Assembly: GCA_900642245.1 (NCBI GenBank)
Contig: CAAAJI010000006.1
Span: forward strand, 110,915 to 174,914
Length of the DNA: 64,000 bases
Reading direction: 5' to 3'
From: Fragilaria radians
Taxonomy: Eukaryota; Bacillariophyta; Fragilariophyceae; Fragilariales; Fragilariaceae
Positions 44,290 through 54,927 of the stretch are shown piece after piece (within the stretch, counting starts at the first letter, position 1; each line of letters opens with the position of its first letter). The notes beneath the pieces were generated by a model, which was not told the DNA's origin, searched no databases, and saw only the letters and a list, made by a program, of their open reading frames with translations. Made by a program: the position numbers and the translations under genes.

Positions 44290-45090
44290 TGTATCCACAG
44301 CTTTAGCTCAATCGGAATCAGAAACACCCATTATTTCGAAATTTCGATCATCCTCAAAACCATTCCACCTAACCTTTTGGTTGTACAATAGTACCTTTTT
44401 TGGCTGTATTAACACAGTATGCTCATGACTCTTTGTTGTGTGCCTCTAGCCTTCGAAAAATGGCGTGGTAGTTCCCTTCTGATGTTTTGAATCTGGGGCC
44501 TAGACCATTTGGCTCAATAAAGTAATTTGCCTTCCCCAGATCAATACTGATTTTGATGAATTGCACTCATTTCATTGCCATCATTGATTTTCATCAGAAT
44601 TTCACTAGGGAACTGCAGGAACCTTAATTTCGTATCCCAAGCTCCGTATGTTCACATGCTGTGTCATCATTAAAGACTTTCCTTGTTGAGGCTTGCATCC
44701 TACATAATCCTTCAATTCTCCAATGTTATTGCATTCCAGATACTGCATCATCTTTCTTTTGTACTTTTCAACTTCCATTTTATGATCCACTAGAGTACAA
44801 TTGTTGACTCAAGATATCCACAAAAGCAACTTTACACTTGCTATTCTTGGTGTGAAGACAGAGATCTGCTTTGCTTCTAATAAATCCCATTGATTTTTAT
44901 GCCGTCAACAGCTACTTCTAAATCGCAAATGCCGCCTATTTAAGCCCATAGATAGTCCTTTTTATTTCCAAAACTGTTCCTTCTTCATGATACTTTCAAA
45001 ACCTTCCGGAACTTCAAGATACATTACCTTACATGTGCCATCCAACTAGCCATACCAATACCGCCAAACACATCTTTATTTGCAGTTTCA
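44290..45090 (-). mobile_element. Copia RT/RNase H relic on minus strand
   Basis: Reading the minus strand from about 45030 downward gives VYLEVPEGFESIMKKEQFWK, then a stop-broken KRTIYGLK-AAFAI and KSMGFIRSKADLCLHTKN, both reverse transcriptase. From 44790 comes an open stretch with ECNNIGELKDYVGCK and LMMTQHVNIRSLGYE. Further down, FEIMGVSDSD-AKAVDTRKI (about 44270-44345) is the RNase H D-S-D motif. Several stops are present. The element is opposite in orientation to its neighbour at 41.4-43.6 kb. Confidence 0.8.
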
Positions 45091-45674
45091 CTTGTCACCT
45101 ATCATCCATGGGAGACATCATCAATTACGATAGATGATGTATTTTACTAGCATCAATCAGCTTATTCCGATAGCAACAAAAATGGATTACTGAGAGCAGT
45201 ATTCGACCGCTGAAGTCTTCACACGCCTTAAGAAATTAATTGTGTGAACGAGTCAGACCGTGTCTGATACAGGTATTCATTCTTTAAAAACATGGATACC
45301 ACTTCAAGACCTCCCATGGGATGCCTTATCTTGCCAAAACAAAGATAATCTTTGACCTTCTTGAACCTTTAACCCGAAATGCTTAACTCGACAGATTGGA
45401 ATGCGAACGTAAGATATTCTGAATTCGACCAAATGACTGAAACATGAAACGTTTTGGTTGTGTACACTGATTTGTACAAGGTAATAAACAATGGTTTTTC
45501 TAATTGGCAAATCGCAATGACTAATTTTGGGCACTACCTAGAAATTTGTATGGTATTATCAACAGAAACCCGGATGATGCTCTACTGGAACCAATAACCA
45601 AATTTTATGTAGCTAGCGTTTTTGGTGCTGTAGACTAAAAGACTGTCGAGTTAACTGCTTATGGCAACAGCGAA
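45091..45674. other. Intergenic upstream of RING/TPR gene
   Basis: About 0.6 kb between the minus-strand copia relic and the RING/TPR start. A minus-strand frame at 45304-45534 has no motif. An out-of-frame ATG at 45661 precedes the chosen start by 14 bp. Confidence 0.4.
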
Positions 45675-48002
45675 ATGGGTTTACCCATAGAGCACATTCA
45701 ATCCGACCAATCTCACTACGAAACGTTTTTGTGTAAGCTATGTGCATCTCTTGTCGATATAAATGCTGTGGTAACTTCAAAGTGTAGCCATGTTTATTGT
45801 CGAGATTGCCTCGAGGGCTGGTTGACAACTTCTACCCAATGTCCGACATGCCATTCACAATTGGATGGCTCATCATTCGACGAAAAAAAATCTTCTCATC
45901 AACAAATACCGTTTCCAAATATATCAAATGTCTGTTTCTTACAAGCATCGCAGCCGTTAGCACATGCATGTATGTCTCGAGTTAAGGTCTGTTGTCCTCG
46001 ATGCAATGGGTGGAAAGGAGAGTACGAGCAGCTTCAAGGTCATTTACAGTCATGTCGTTCAGGTCGAGAAGCGACATCACAAGATAAATTCAAGAAGCCG
46101 TACACACGCAGAAGCTCTAGCGATTCTCATGAACTTCGCAAATCAGGAAATATAATGGGAAGAAGGAACTCAATAGAGGCTATATCCCCCCTTGGGATTG
46201 ATCCTCGAAAGATTGATAAGCGGCGGACGGTAGCTTTAGATGAAGTCTTTCCTAACCCATCTATTCTCAATAGTCTCACAGCGAGATCCATAGAAGGATC
46301 ATCAGCTTCTCAGGAAGACGCACATAACTTAGATAATGGAAACGACGGGATTCCCAAACCTTTAAACACCAAACGAGTGGAGCGAAAGCCATCTTTAAGC
46401 TCCCAAAACAGCCGATCTATAATAGCTGAAGCGGGGCAGCTAAAGGAAAAGGGAAACTCAAAATTCAACAAGGGTGAGTATAAGGATGCTAGAGTGTTCT
46501 ATGATCAAGCTATTGGATTAGTCAAGGACTTAAAGATTGTCACTAGCGAGGATAAACATTTTGTTGCAACTCTTTATTGCAATCGAGGGGCAGCTTATGG
46601 AAAAGAAAGGCATACAGATTCTGCCCTTCGTGATTATGATCTTGCAATTCGCCTTGCTCCGGATTTCGCCAAAGCATACACTAGGAAGTTTAAAATACTT
46701 TCCGCCAAATGTAGACTTGCCGAAGCGAAAGATCTGCTAGAAGCTGCAGTGTCTAAAATTCCAGGTGACAAATCATTAAACGAGGAATTGAGAAACACAA
46801 AGCGTATACTAGATGGTATAGAAAATATCAAGAAGATGTTGCAACTAAATAATTATGGCGATGCAAAACAGGCTTGTGATGCACTTCTGACCACTACAGA
46901 TAATGTCGAGGTTATCCTTTTATCTGCAGAGGCAGATGCTTCGGTTGGAAAGATCGATTCTGCGATGGAGAAATGTAGTTTTGTATTGAAGAACGATCCC
47001 GCAAACATTCCAGGCCTTAGAACGAAAGGATACATTGCACTAGTCGCAGGAAATCTGGAACAAGCCATCACCTTATTTAAAGAAGTCATGAAATTAAATG
47101 GTTCTAATATCGAAGCAAAAGAATTGTGCAGAATATCTCGGAAGATCCAAAGTGATGTCAATGAAGCCAGATCCTGCGTTTTGAATGCAGATGGTTCTAG
47201 GAACTCGCTGAAGAAGGCTGTGGAGCTTTTCTCTTCTGCCATCGAAGAAAACACTTTACCGCCATCTACTCCTCTTGTGTCAATCTTGAGAACAGAACGC
47301 GCTGAGACAGAGCTACAGTTGGGACACTATCCTTCTGCTTTATCTGACGCTCGTGCAGTGCTAGAAGCAAATCCAGTGTCATCTAGGGCTTGGATTGTGA
47401 AAGTCGATGCATACATAGCTTTGGGCCGCGCTTTTGAGGGCCGCAAAGAACTTCAAATTGTAAAACAAACCTGGGGTCGTGAGATTCCTGCCATTCAAGC
47501 AGCATACAAACGAGCTGACTTCGAAGCAAAAATTCATGACGCAGATAAGGAACTTAGAATGATGGTTTCAAATGGAACGAAGACATCTAGAGTTGAAGAA
47601 AATCGAGTATCAGTCTCAGAGCATCGCGATAGCACTAGTCCTAAAAATCAAGACCCTCACTTAAAGCAAGTATCAAGGCGTCCGAGTGTGGAAGTGCATG
47701 ACAGAGTTGCCGCAATGGGAGATAAACCAGTCCGACAGAATAGTAGAACTCCTGCACGAAACAGTGGTTCAGGAGTCTCAATGGATCGGGAAACTAAAGC
47801 CCATGCTCATCGGAGAGCAACACTTGGAAGTAGGGACCGTATTGCAATTGAGCAAAGTGGAATTAAGGAAAGTTTTGGTTTCGATCGAGCTAGGAGCAGA
47901 GAACGAAGATCTGAGAGTAAAAAACGGCAGCAAGTCAAAAGGCTCTCAATTGATGAGGTCGAGTTGAACCGACGAATGAATGTTGATGCAGGAAAGTTTT
48001 AA
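45675..48002 (+). CDS. RING finger and TPR protein, probable E3 ubiquitin ligase
   Basis: 775 aa, single exon. A C3HC4 RING finger uses C20, C23, C37, H39, C42, C45, C56 and C59. A TRAF-like Cys/His finger follows (VCCPRCNGWKGEYEQLQGHL). After a Ser/Arg linker come several TPRs, beginning AGQLKEKGNSKFNKGEYKDA at about residue 254. The first TPR block has the style of chaperone-binding TPRs (KEKGN.KF..G.Y..A...Y..AI), as in STI1/DNAJC7. The C-terminal 150 residues are Arg/Ser-rich and disordered. The combination suggests an E3 ligase that docks on chaperones or other partners through the TPRs; this is inference from domains. There is no signal peptide or membrane segment. Confidence 0.85.
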   Translation: MGLPIEHIQSDQSHYETFLCKLCASLVDINAVVTSKCSHVYCRDCLEGWLTTSTQCPTCHSQLDGSSFDEKKSSHQQIPFPNISNVCFLQASQPLAHACMSRVKVCCPRCNGWKGEYEQLQGHLQSCRSGREATSQDKFKKPYTRRSSSDSHELRKSGNIMGRRNSIEAISPLGIDPRKIDKRRTVALDEVFPNPSILNSLTARSIEGSSASQEDAHNLDNGNDGIPKPLNTKRVERKPSLSSQNSRSIIAEAGQLKEKGNSKFNKGEYKDARVFYDQAIGLVKDLKIVTSEDKHFVATLYCNRGAAYGKERHTDSALRDYDLAIRLAPDFAKAYTRKFKILSAKCRLAEAKDLLEAAVSKIPGDKSLNEELRNTKRILDGIENIKKMLQLNNYGDAKQACDALLTTTDNVEVILLSAEADASVGKIDSAMEKCSFVLKNDPANIPGLRTKGYIALVAGNLEQAITLFKEVMKLNGSNIEAKELCRISRKIQSDVNEARSCVLNADGSRNSLKKAVELFSSAIEENTLPPSTPLVSILRTERAETELQLGHYPSALSDARAVLEANPVSSRAWIVKVDAYIALGRAFEGRKELQIVKQTWGREIPAIQAAYKRADFEAKIHDADKELRMMVSNGTKTSRVEENRVSVSEHRDSTSPKNQDPHLKQVSRRPSVEVHDRVAAMGDKPVRQNSRTPARNSGSGVSMDRETKAHAHRRATLGSRDRIAIEQSGIKESFGFDRARSRERRSESKKRQQVKRLSIDEVELNRRMNVDAGKF

Positions 48003-48823
48003 CCTTCCAAAGTATACGTCTCTAATTTCTGTTTGTGACATATTTCAAACGGCCATGCCCTATCTTTTTTTGGTCTATAACTTTTGCCTTCTGTTCCTTT
48101 TTCACTCTTGATTCATAAATTGGCTTGGTTTGGATTCCCTCAACACCTGGTTTAGTGCAAAGCTTGAATTGTGTTCCTACAAACTTTCAATCAGAGAGGA
48201 ACAGTTTCCGGTGAGCTTGGACAAAGTATAACTAGTATAGCAAGCTTTATGCCATTTGTTTCTAATTATATATCCCGAGTATAATAGACTTGGGAGAAGG
48301 TATTCATACATCTCTTGATTGAATTGAATTTAAAATATGTTTTTTTGGTGCTACAGATGCCTCCACTTTTTTTCCAGATAATCACTGTTTGCCCTTTTCT
48401 ATTCCTTTGCCATTGCAATGACTCCTGATTGAATCTAGATCTAACAAGATTAAATGATTACCTTTTGACGGTTGCTAATCAATTAATACTGACTGTACTT
48501 TCTTTGGTGCAAGGTTCAAAACAATCACTATCAAATCGGCCTCTTCTAGCCTTTCCTCCGCATTGGTAAATAATGCTGCAATCATGTCAGATTTTTGAGG
48601 AGTTGATCCGCATTTTTATGGCAACCTTATTAGGCTTTTGCCACGTCTCAATTTTGGCACCATATCTCTGGATCAATTCATTATACTGATTCAACGAGGG
48701 ATTTATTTCTCAATTTATGACGTCCCATTGCCCTTATCCTTATACATGTTGCATACGTCTGTCATTTAACCTGTAAGAACAATCACAATCCAACACAACA
48801 AAGAGTTGATGTAATATTGGTTA
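48003..48823. other. Intergenic, 0.8 kb
   Basis: Between two plus-strand genes; contains the RING/TPR 3' end and the acetyltransferase promoter. No specific element is recognised. Confidence 0.4.
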
Positions 48824-49870
48824 ATGAAAATGCGATGCTCTGTTATTACCCTAATTCTTTTCTCAAGGACCGGTTATGCCTTTTCGGGTATCAGGTCAAT
48901 GTTGACCTCCGTGTCTTACCATCACTCACGATTTTATTTGGCTAAATTATCCAATGTTGTCGACGACATCACTTCCTGTTCTGCGTTGCATGTCGTTCCG
49001 CCCAAATATCGCCAAAGTGCTTACCAACATAGTCAAGGTCGTCATCATTATCATTCCATGGCTCCAAGATTATTTGGGGGAGGAAAGACAGGAATATACT
49101 GTCAAGATTTACAGAATCCATCGTTGCAACTTCCGTTTACTTTTCAACATAATGACAACGAAAAAATTACGATACGTTTTTTGGAATATCACGATGTAGC
49201 TACTGTTGTACCTATGTGCGTATCTGAATTCGGAACCGTTCCGGAATATGCTAATGGTGGATTCTCGTGGAAGAATATGAATCTTCGTGACATGTCAGAT
49301 TGGTTTGATTCAGTCATCTTTGGACCGTTAGTGCGGCTATCGTTGCAACTTAAGATAACTCGTCGAATTCAGGGTTATGATAACACCCTTATTAATCTAT
49401 CTCCAGATTATGCATTCCTCTGTCTTGAGGTCGAGAACCAAATAGCTGCAATTGTCGAACTATCCATTCAACCACTCGATCCGGAGAGGAATCCACCACC
49501 TGTGCCACTTCCTCTGGTATACAAACAGGCTTACAGTGAGTCCAAAGGGTTACCACCACCGAATGGTTGGGTGTGTAATCTGTTAGTAGATCAACGATTC
49601 CGTGGAAAAGGATATAGTAAGATTTTAATGACGGCAGTAGAGGGGGTTGCAAAGCAATGGGGTTGTACATCGATCTCCTTGCATGTCGATGCAGACACGG
49701 TTACCGGTAGAGTTGCACAGCGACTTTACGAACAACTGGGTTATAACCCGGTTGAATTCGATTCCCACACGAATTTATTCGCATGGATGGAGCCCAATGT
49801 TCTCCAAACTGGCTTGTATGTGGTTGATGGAGTACCGCTATTATTCTTACAAAAGAAGTTACAAGGTTAA
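48824..49870 (+). CDS. GNAT-family N-acetyltransferase, probably plastid
   Basis: 348 aa, single exon. The GNAT fold is clear in the C-terminal half: strand 4 as VCNLLVDQRF, then the acetyl-CoA pyrophosphate-binding loop RFRGKGYSKILM (R/Q-x-x-G-x-G/A), then SISLHVDADTVTGRVAQRLYE-LGY. The N-terminus, MKMRCSVITLILFSRTGYAFSG, is a signal peptide whose predicted cut places Phe at +1. This is the diatom plastid ASAFAP pattern, so plastid import is likely. The acceptor (protein N-terminus, Lys or small molecule) is unknown. The stop is 33 bp from the stop of the convergent glycosyltransferase gene. Confidence 0.85.
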   Translation: MKMRCSVITLILFSRTGYAFSGIRSMLTSVSYHHSRFYLAKLSNVVDDITSCSALHVVPPKYRQSAYQHSQGRHHYHSMAPRLFGGGKTGIYCQDLQNPSLQLPFTFQHNDNEKITIRFLEYHDVATVVPMCVSEFGTVPEYANGGFSWKNMNLRDMSDWFDSVIFGPLVRLSLQLKITRRIQGYDNTLINLSPDYAFLCLEVENQIAAIVELSIQPLDPERNPPPVPLPLVYKQAYSESKGLPPPNGWVCNLLVDQRFRGKGYSKILMTAVEGVAKQWGCTSISLHVDADTVTGRVAQRLYEQLGYNPVEFDSHTNLFAWMEPNVLQTGLYVVDGVPLLFLQKKLQG

Positions 49871-49903
49871 ATTATAACGGCTTTCCCCCTTATCTTTTAA
49901 AAG

Positions 49904-51441
49904 TTAATCATTTTCTTGGCCAGCACTCAGGTTAGGGACTTCTCCATTCAGAAACGCTTCAAAGTCATCTGGTTTATGAAAAATGAAAGATTTTGTTAGA
50001 TTTGCACGTCCTTTGGGACAGTATTTGGATTTGTAGTCCGTCGCAGCTTCGTTCAGGTATCGTATCATGAGACACATAGCCCATCCATTTTGTAAGACTC
50101 GGAATGGCTTGTGACTGTAGTCTTTTGTATCCTTATTGTTGGGATAAATGAACCAATTATATTTCACTGGGACATCGGTGGGGGGTTCCCTTAACAAAGG
50201 GCTATTGCAGTCAAAGAGATGCTTGGGTATTTTGTACTTGCCAATGAACCATCGTCCCAGAGCATATCGCTGGCAGTAATGAAGACAAAGGGGAGGTTGT
50301 CTTGGGGGATCGCATCTGGTATACATGCCTCACTGTGCTTCACATGCTGGAGAAATCCCCACCCCTCCATATCTTCAATGGATACATCAGATACCATAAA
50401 ACTTTTCGCCAACTGATGTGGTAACTTTAAATGGGCCGCCGAGAAACTGTAGGCATGCATTTCAGACATCATTTTGGGGAATACATTATGAACCCGAACA
50501 ACAAATTGTGTCCAATGGATGGCAATATTGTACATATCTCTTGCAGTTGCCAAATAGGGTGGACCTGCGGGGTAGTATATTCGGGCATCTGCCAAACTCA
50601 ATTGAAGCACAGGTGAATCATTGCCCGCAATGCTGGTTGCATGGGAGCCCAAGGATGTTAGCCATGTATTTCCAAATCCATAGGCTTGTGATATAGGTTT
50701 ACCGTGTTCTACTGTATCATGCAATGACGAGAATTGTGTTGCATCAATTTCATTTTTCTTGTTTTTGTGTTTCGTTTTATTCATCTCTGGAAGTACCCAG
50801 TTGATTCGGTGAAGATCAAATTTATGTGTTAAGGGACGTAATAAAATCATATCTGGATCTACAATCATGATGATATCATTGTCGTGATCTTTGTTGTTTG
50901 GGTATCCCAAAACTTGTTCCATGAAATCCCGAAGTCCATAAGGTTTATTAAAATATTTGGATCGACTATCCGGACAGGGAGGAGCAAAGTGAATATGAAA
51001 TTGATCAGACATAACAGCAATCTTTTCATCGTGGAATTCCTGAAGTGCCTTACGATCCTTATCCTTACAACCAGATGCGATTCTTGTTACAGTACCCGTT
51101 TGTTGAACTTTTCGTGCAAAGTAGAAGAATAAGTACGATTGCCAATCTTGAAATGGGGAACAACTCGTGGAAAATATCATGTGATAATTTGGTTCTATCG
51201 GAGCATCCTCCCTAGGTTGATCTTCCCCCTTGTTAGAATGGAGAAATGCTTCCTCTGATTCACTTTCATCTCCCGGCAACCCCAACATCATATCCAATGG
51301 ATGCCCCTTTGGATGTAAATCATGAGGAGGAAGATACGACCATGTGAAAAAACAGACAGCTAGACTCATTCCCAAAAGAGCCGAAAAGGAACGTATCATT
51401 ACCATTGTCAAGTTATTGTTGACATGATGTTTCCGTCCCAT
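49904..51441 (-). CDS. Peptidyl Ser/Hyp glycosyltransferase-like, apparent frameshift
   Basis: A type II Golgi glycosyltransferase. The N-terminal anchor is MVMIRSFSALLGMSLAVCFF. The lumenal part has HMIFSTSCSPFQDWQSYLFF and a metal-binding D-x-D in IMIVDPDMILLRPL. This resembles the plant and algal peptidyl serine galactosyltransferase / hydroxyproline O-arabinosyltransferase group, which modifies Hyp-rich wall proteins. The main frame runs 51441-50191, but family-like sequence continues in another frame: HYCQRYALGRWFIGKYKIP onward to the stop at 49904. The switch falls at or near a run of four C at 50290-50293; one missing C would explain it, giving about 512 residues. This is either a sequencing or assembly error or a recent inactivating mutation. 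No convincing intron fits. Confidence 0.75.
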
Positions 51442-53259
51442 CGTTTTGAGTTATCGATTATGCAATGGCAATATAGAAAAGGCGTTCAGGTTTTAACGGT
51501 CACTGTCCATGCTTCCTAGTGTAAGTAAATCAATACAACGGAAAATGAATCTGTTAAAATTTCCTGTCTGTCCTTCCTTGATGGTTTTCTAAACAAAAAT
51601 GCCATAGTCTCTATGCTCTCAATTACAAAAAAGTTCATGAGGAAAGATTCAATTTTATTAACCTTCATTAATAGACCTACCAGCCATCCTATAACCCTGA
51701 CAATGCTTGAACACTAACATTGGCCTACATTTTTCAACATTCAACCCAAATCCCAATGACATTGGCTCTACTGATATTTACATCCAACCATTGATTAATG
51801 AATTACCGCCAATAAATATTCCATTGTCCATGAATCACTACCAACATTCACATCTTTCTTTCAGTTAAGTCATTTATTTTAGCAGAGTATCTCTTTACCA
51901 AGTCTTGTAAAAATTCTTACTGTGTAGTAGGTTTCGTCCAGAACTCTTATGTTACTCCTTAACTCATAAATTATCAGTAGGATATTGGCCTAGTACAAAT
52001 ACGAGTACAGTATTGTATTCGCTTGATTGAGGATTAGTGTCAATTCATTTTCGAGTCCAATTCATCGCCAACTTGTTTAATCTAGAAAGTAGTCTCTTAC
52101 GCTTATATTAGGGGTTAGGATCTAAGATTGCAACTAGACTATTCTAACCTTAGTTCATGTGCAACGTTTTCCGCAGACAATAATCTTTATCTCTATACTT
52201 TATTCCCTTTTCAAATTTGGATTAAAACACTTTTTTCATCCACTTAATGAATCACAGTTTCCAATTTACTTACAATTACCCCAATCTCCGTTCGATGATG
52301 CTTGCTTCACTACAACCGCTCATACGAGTCAAGACCCCCTGAAAAAATAATAGTCTTAGTCGTTGTTTTCAAAAATGAGTACGAACGCAATTTTTGTCAC
52401 GCTCCTGATAAAATGCATCAACTTGCTATCACAAGAAAAAAAAGGCAAAGAATAAAGGAAAAAAAAGTATCCTGAACATTTTGAAAGAACAGTAGATTAC
52501 AACGGTACTGGAGGCATCTGGTGAAGTAATTAGAAGAAGTTATGTAGAAAAGTGTTATGGCACCCATTATTCGGGACCCTAACACTTAAGAGTAATCTTT
52601 CTTGTCATTAAATGGGATTAGATGAACAACACACTTATATGAACTATGATTGTTCACATAGTTGAAACAAACAAACGATTTCCACTCCCTTTGAGTATTA
52701 TTTACATTTGACTCTAATCTTTTCAAGATGTTATGGGGGATCAAAGTATCCTTAATCAGAATCCTCCAACACTATTCCGCAGTTATCTTGGCGGATCACT
52801 CTGAAAAAACTATCTTTCGCTAATCCGACCTTATTACCTGTGGCATGGATCTTCAGTAATTCAAAGGAAGCAAATAACGATTGTAAATTTTATGCAAGAA
52901 TTCCGCTCTTGCGACTGAATCAATGGGGAAAAAGGCTGCAACTACAGGCATGAGTTATCTTTGTGCTTTTTTCAAATGGATATTATCGGTACCTCATCTA
53001 TTAGAATAATATTATCAATTTGATGTTTTGAATAAAAGGCAATTATCTTTGAGTCAAAGCAAACTGTATCATACGCTCGTTGCTGATTTCTTGGAAGAGA
53101 ATCCCGTTGATAAGCTTTTCTTTAGCAAACCTTTCGACAGCATATATTGATTTTCCTCTTTATATAATCCTTTCACGGCTTACAAAGATTTCAATCACCA
53201 AGTGGTGGTATTATTTTCCATTTTCCATTCTCCTAACAAATGAAAATATATAAATATCC
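51442..53259. other. Intergenic, 1.8 kb
   Basis: Upstream of the glycosyltransferase and downstream of the J-domain gene. Short frames only; nothing recognised on either strand. Confidence 0.45.
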
Positions 53260-54927
53260 TTATTTCATTTCCGTCTTGATTTTACGATAGGCTTCCGTGA
53301 TATACTTGGATCGCTCTTCAGCGCGTTGCTTGGCAGCTTCGGAGGCACCCGCTTGCGTATCCGGATGATGCTTTAGCATTTCCCGACGAAATGCAGCCGA
53401 TACTTCTGACTTTGTTGCACCTCTTCTTATTCCAAGCACAGAATATGGATCATTAGGATCAAAGTCCCATTTGTAGTCTGATTTTGTTGCTGTAGCTCTC
53501 CTTGTCCGCTGGTTATTACTTCCTTGTTGTTGATTTTGTTGTTGACTTTGTTGTTGATTTTGCTGTCTATAGGTGCTTTGTTCCTGGTATTGACGACGAG
53601 CCCATTCCTCCCATTCCTTATACCAATCATAGTCGCCACTTTCATGCTTATGCTTACCACTTAAGGTTCGTAGAATTCGAGATTTGTTTTGCTCGTAATA
53701 CCGTCGGGCAATGCCTCGAGCATCCTCAAAGTCATCTGCAGAAGCTGAGAACGATCGTCCCCTTGCTTCATCCTCGCGCTGTCGTTCCCATTCAGCTTTC
53801 GCATACCGATGGTCAATCCAGGGATAAACGACTTTTCGAAACGCTATGACAACAGATCCCAAGACAGTAAGGACTGGGATACGGGCGATGATACGAATGG
53901 CTACGCTGCCAACCAATTGTACTACAAAGGAAAGGACCGCAGCAATTCCTCGGAATCCCAACACTCGAGAGCCCCATTGAGCCGCAGATGTAGCACCCTG
54001 AAAAATGGAGGGGAGTTGAAACAAGGATTGATTATTATTCTTCCATACCTGATGATCCGCACCTGATACATCAGCACCATCGTCGCATCCGGAAAGGAAT
54101 GCTTGATATTCTATGCCTAAAATTTTGTATTCCACAACATATGTGGGAAGGTATACTCGCCTTGCTGAAACCAATTGCATTTTCAGCTTTGCAGTTTGAT
54201 CTTCCATTTGGGCAATTGCTGTCAGATCTTGACGTAAGATTTCTTGAGCATGAGATTTTGTGGCATTCCACGGATCGGGAAAAACAGTAAGCACCGCACC
54301 ATTAGATAGCTTCATATCTCGAAGCATCCAATTTCCAAAAGGCTGAGCTTGGTCGCCAAAAAAGATTAGAGTTGTATTATGAAGCGGATTTAGTAGTTTT
54401 CGTTGATAGGAATGACCTGAATATACGGATAACCCCGAAACATAAATTGTCGATTGATTGGGATACGCTTCTGCGAACATGCTTGGCATCCAAGGCTGAT
54501 TATTGGAGATTTGAAAACGTAAATTCACATCAAAGGACCATACTGGTACATATGCAGCAGCAATACGCACGGATGACCAGCTCATTAAGTAATTCAAGCC
54601 CTGATCTTGGCGAGCCCATTTGTCGAATTTCGCCAGAGCATTCTCAGGGGAAATCGAAAAAGCCAATCCATCGAGCTGAAATTTGCTATCCCTCGACCGA
54701 GAAGAAAAACAACGCGCTTGACATTGATGAATGATGGAAGACGTTGCTTGGAATCGAGAATTCTCTGGACGATGCAATGCATCCATTTGCCAGTCATGAA
54801 AGACAGAGATGACATGTAGGGACCCAAATTTAATATTTTTGTGGGAAAAAGTATGGAAGGACGTTATGCATCGCTTGGGAATACGTCCAATCTGATTACT
54901 TAGTGATGTATTTATTTGAAGAATCAT
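53260..54927 (-). CDS. Mitochondrial J-domain (DnaJ-like) membrane protein
   Basis: 555 aa in one open frame. The last ~65 residues are a J domain (DPYSVLGIRRGATKSEVSAAF) with the HPD triad in KHHPDTQAG, which stimulates Hsp70 ATPase. The N-terminus is Ser/Arg/His-rich without acids and ends near ARCFSSRSRD, a mitochondrial presequence style. The middle has an ISPENALAKFDKW-AYVPVWSFDVNL block and two hydrophobic segments (GIAAVLSFVVQLVGSVAI; RIPVLTVLGSVVIAF), then a Gln/Asn-rich linker. A membrane-anchored Hsp70 co-chaperone is inferred. A 51-nt in-frame stretch (about 54002-54052) looks like a GT...AG intron; if spliced, 17 residues would be removed. Confidence 0.8.
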   Translation of the reverse strand: MILQINTSLSNQIGRIPKRCITSFHTFSHKNIKFGSLHVISVFHDWQMDALHRPENSRFQATSSIIHQCQARCFSSRSRDSKFQLDGLAFSISPENALAKFDKWARQDQGLNYLMSWSSVRIAAAYVPVWSFDVNLRFQISNNQPWMPSMFAEAYPNQSTIYVSGLSVYSGHSYQRKLLNPLHNTTLIFFGDQAQPFGNWMLRDMKLSNGAVLTVFPDPWNATKSHAQEILRQDLTAIAQMEDQTAKLKMQLVSARRVYLPTYVVEYKILGIEYQAFLSGCDDGADVSGADHQVWKNNNQSLFQLPSIFQGATSAAQWGSRVLGFRGIAAVLSFVVQLVGSVAIRIIARIPVLTVLGSVVIAFRKVVYPWIDHRYAKAEWERQREDEARGRSFSASADDFEDARGIARRYYEQNKSRILRTLSGKHKHESGDYDWYKEWEEWARRQYQEQSTYRQQNQQQSQQQNQQQGSNNQRTRRATATKSDYKWDFDPNDPYSVLGIRRGATKSEVSAAFRREMLKHHPDTQAGASEAAKQRAEERSKYITEAYRKIKTEMK

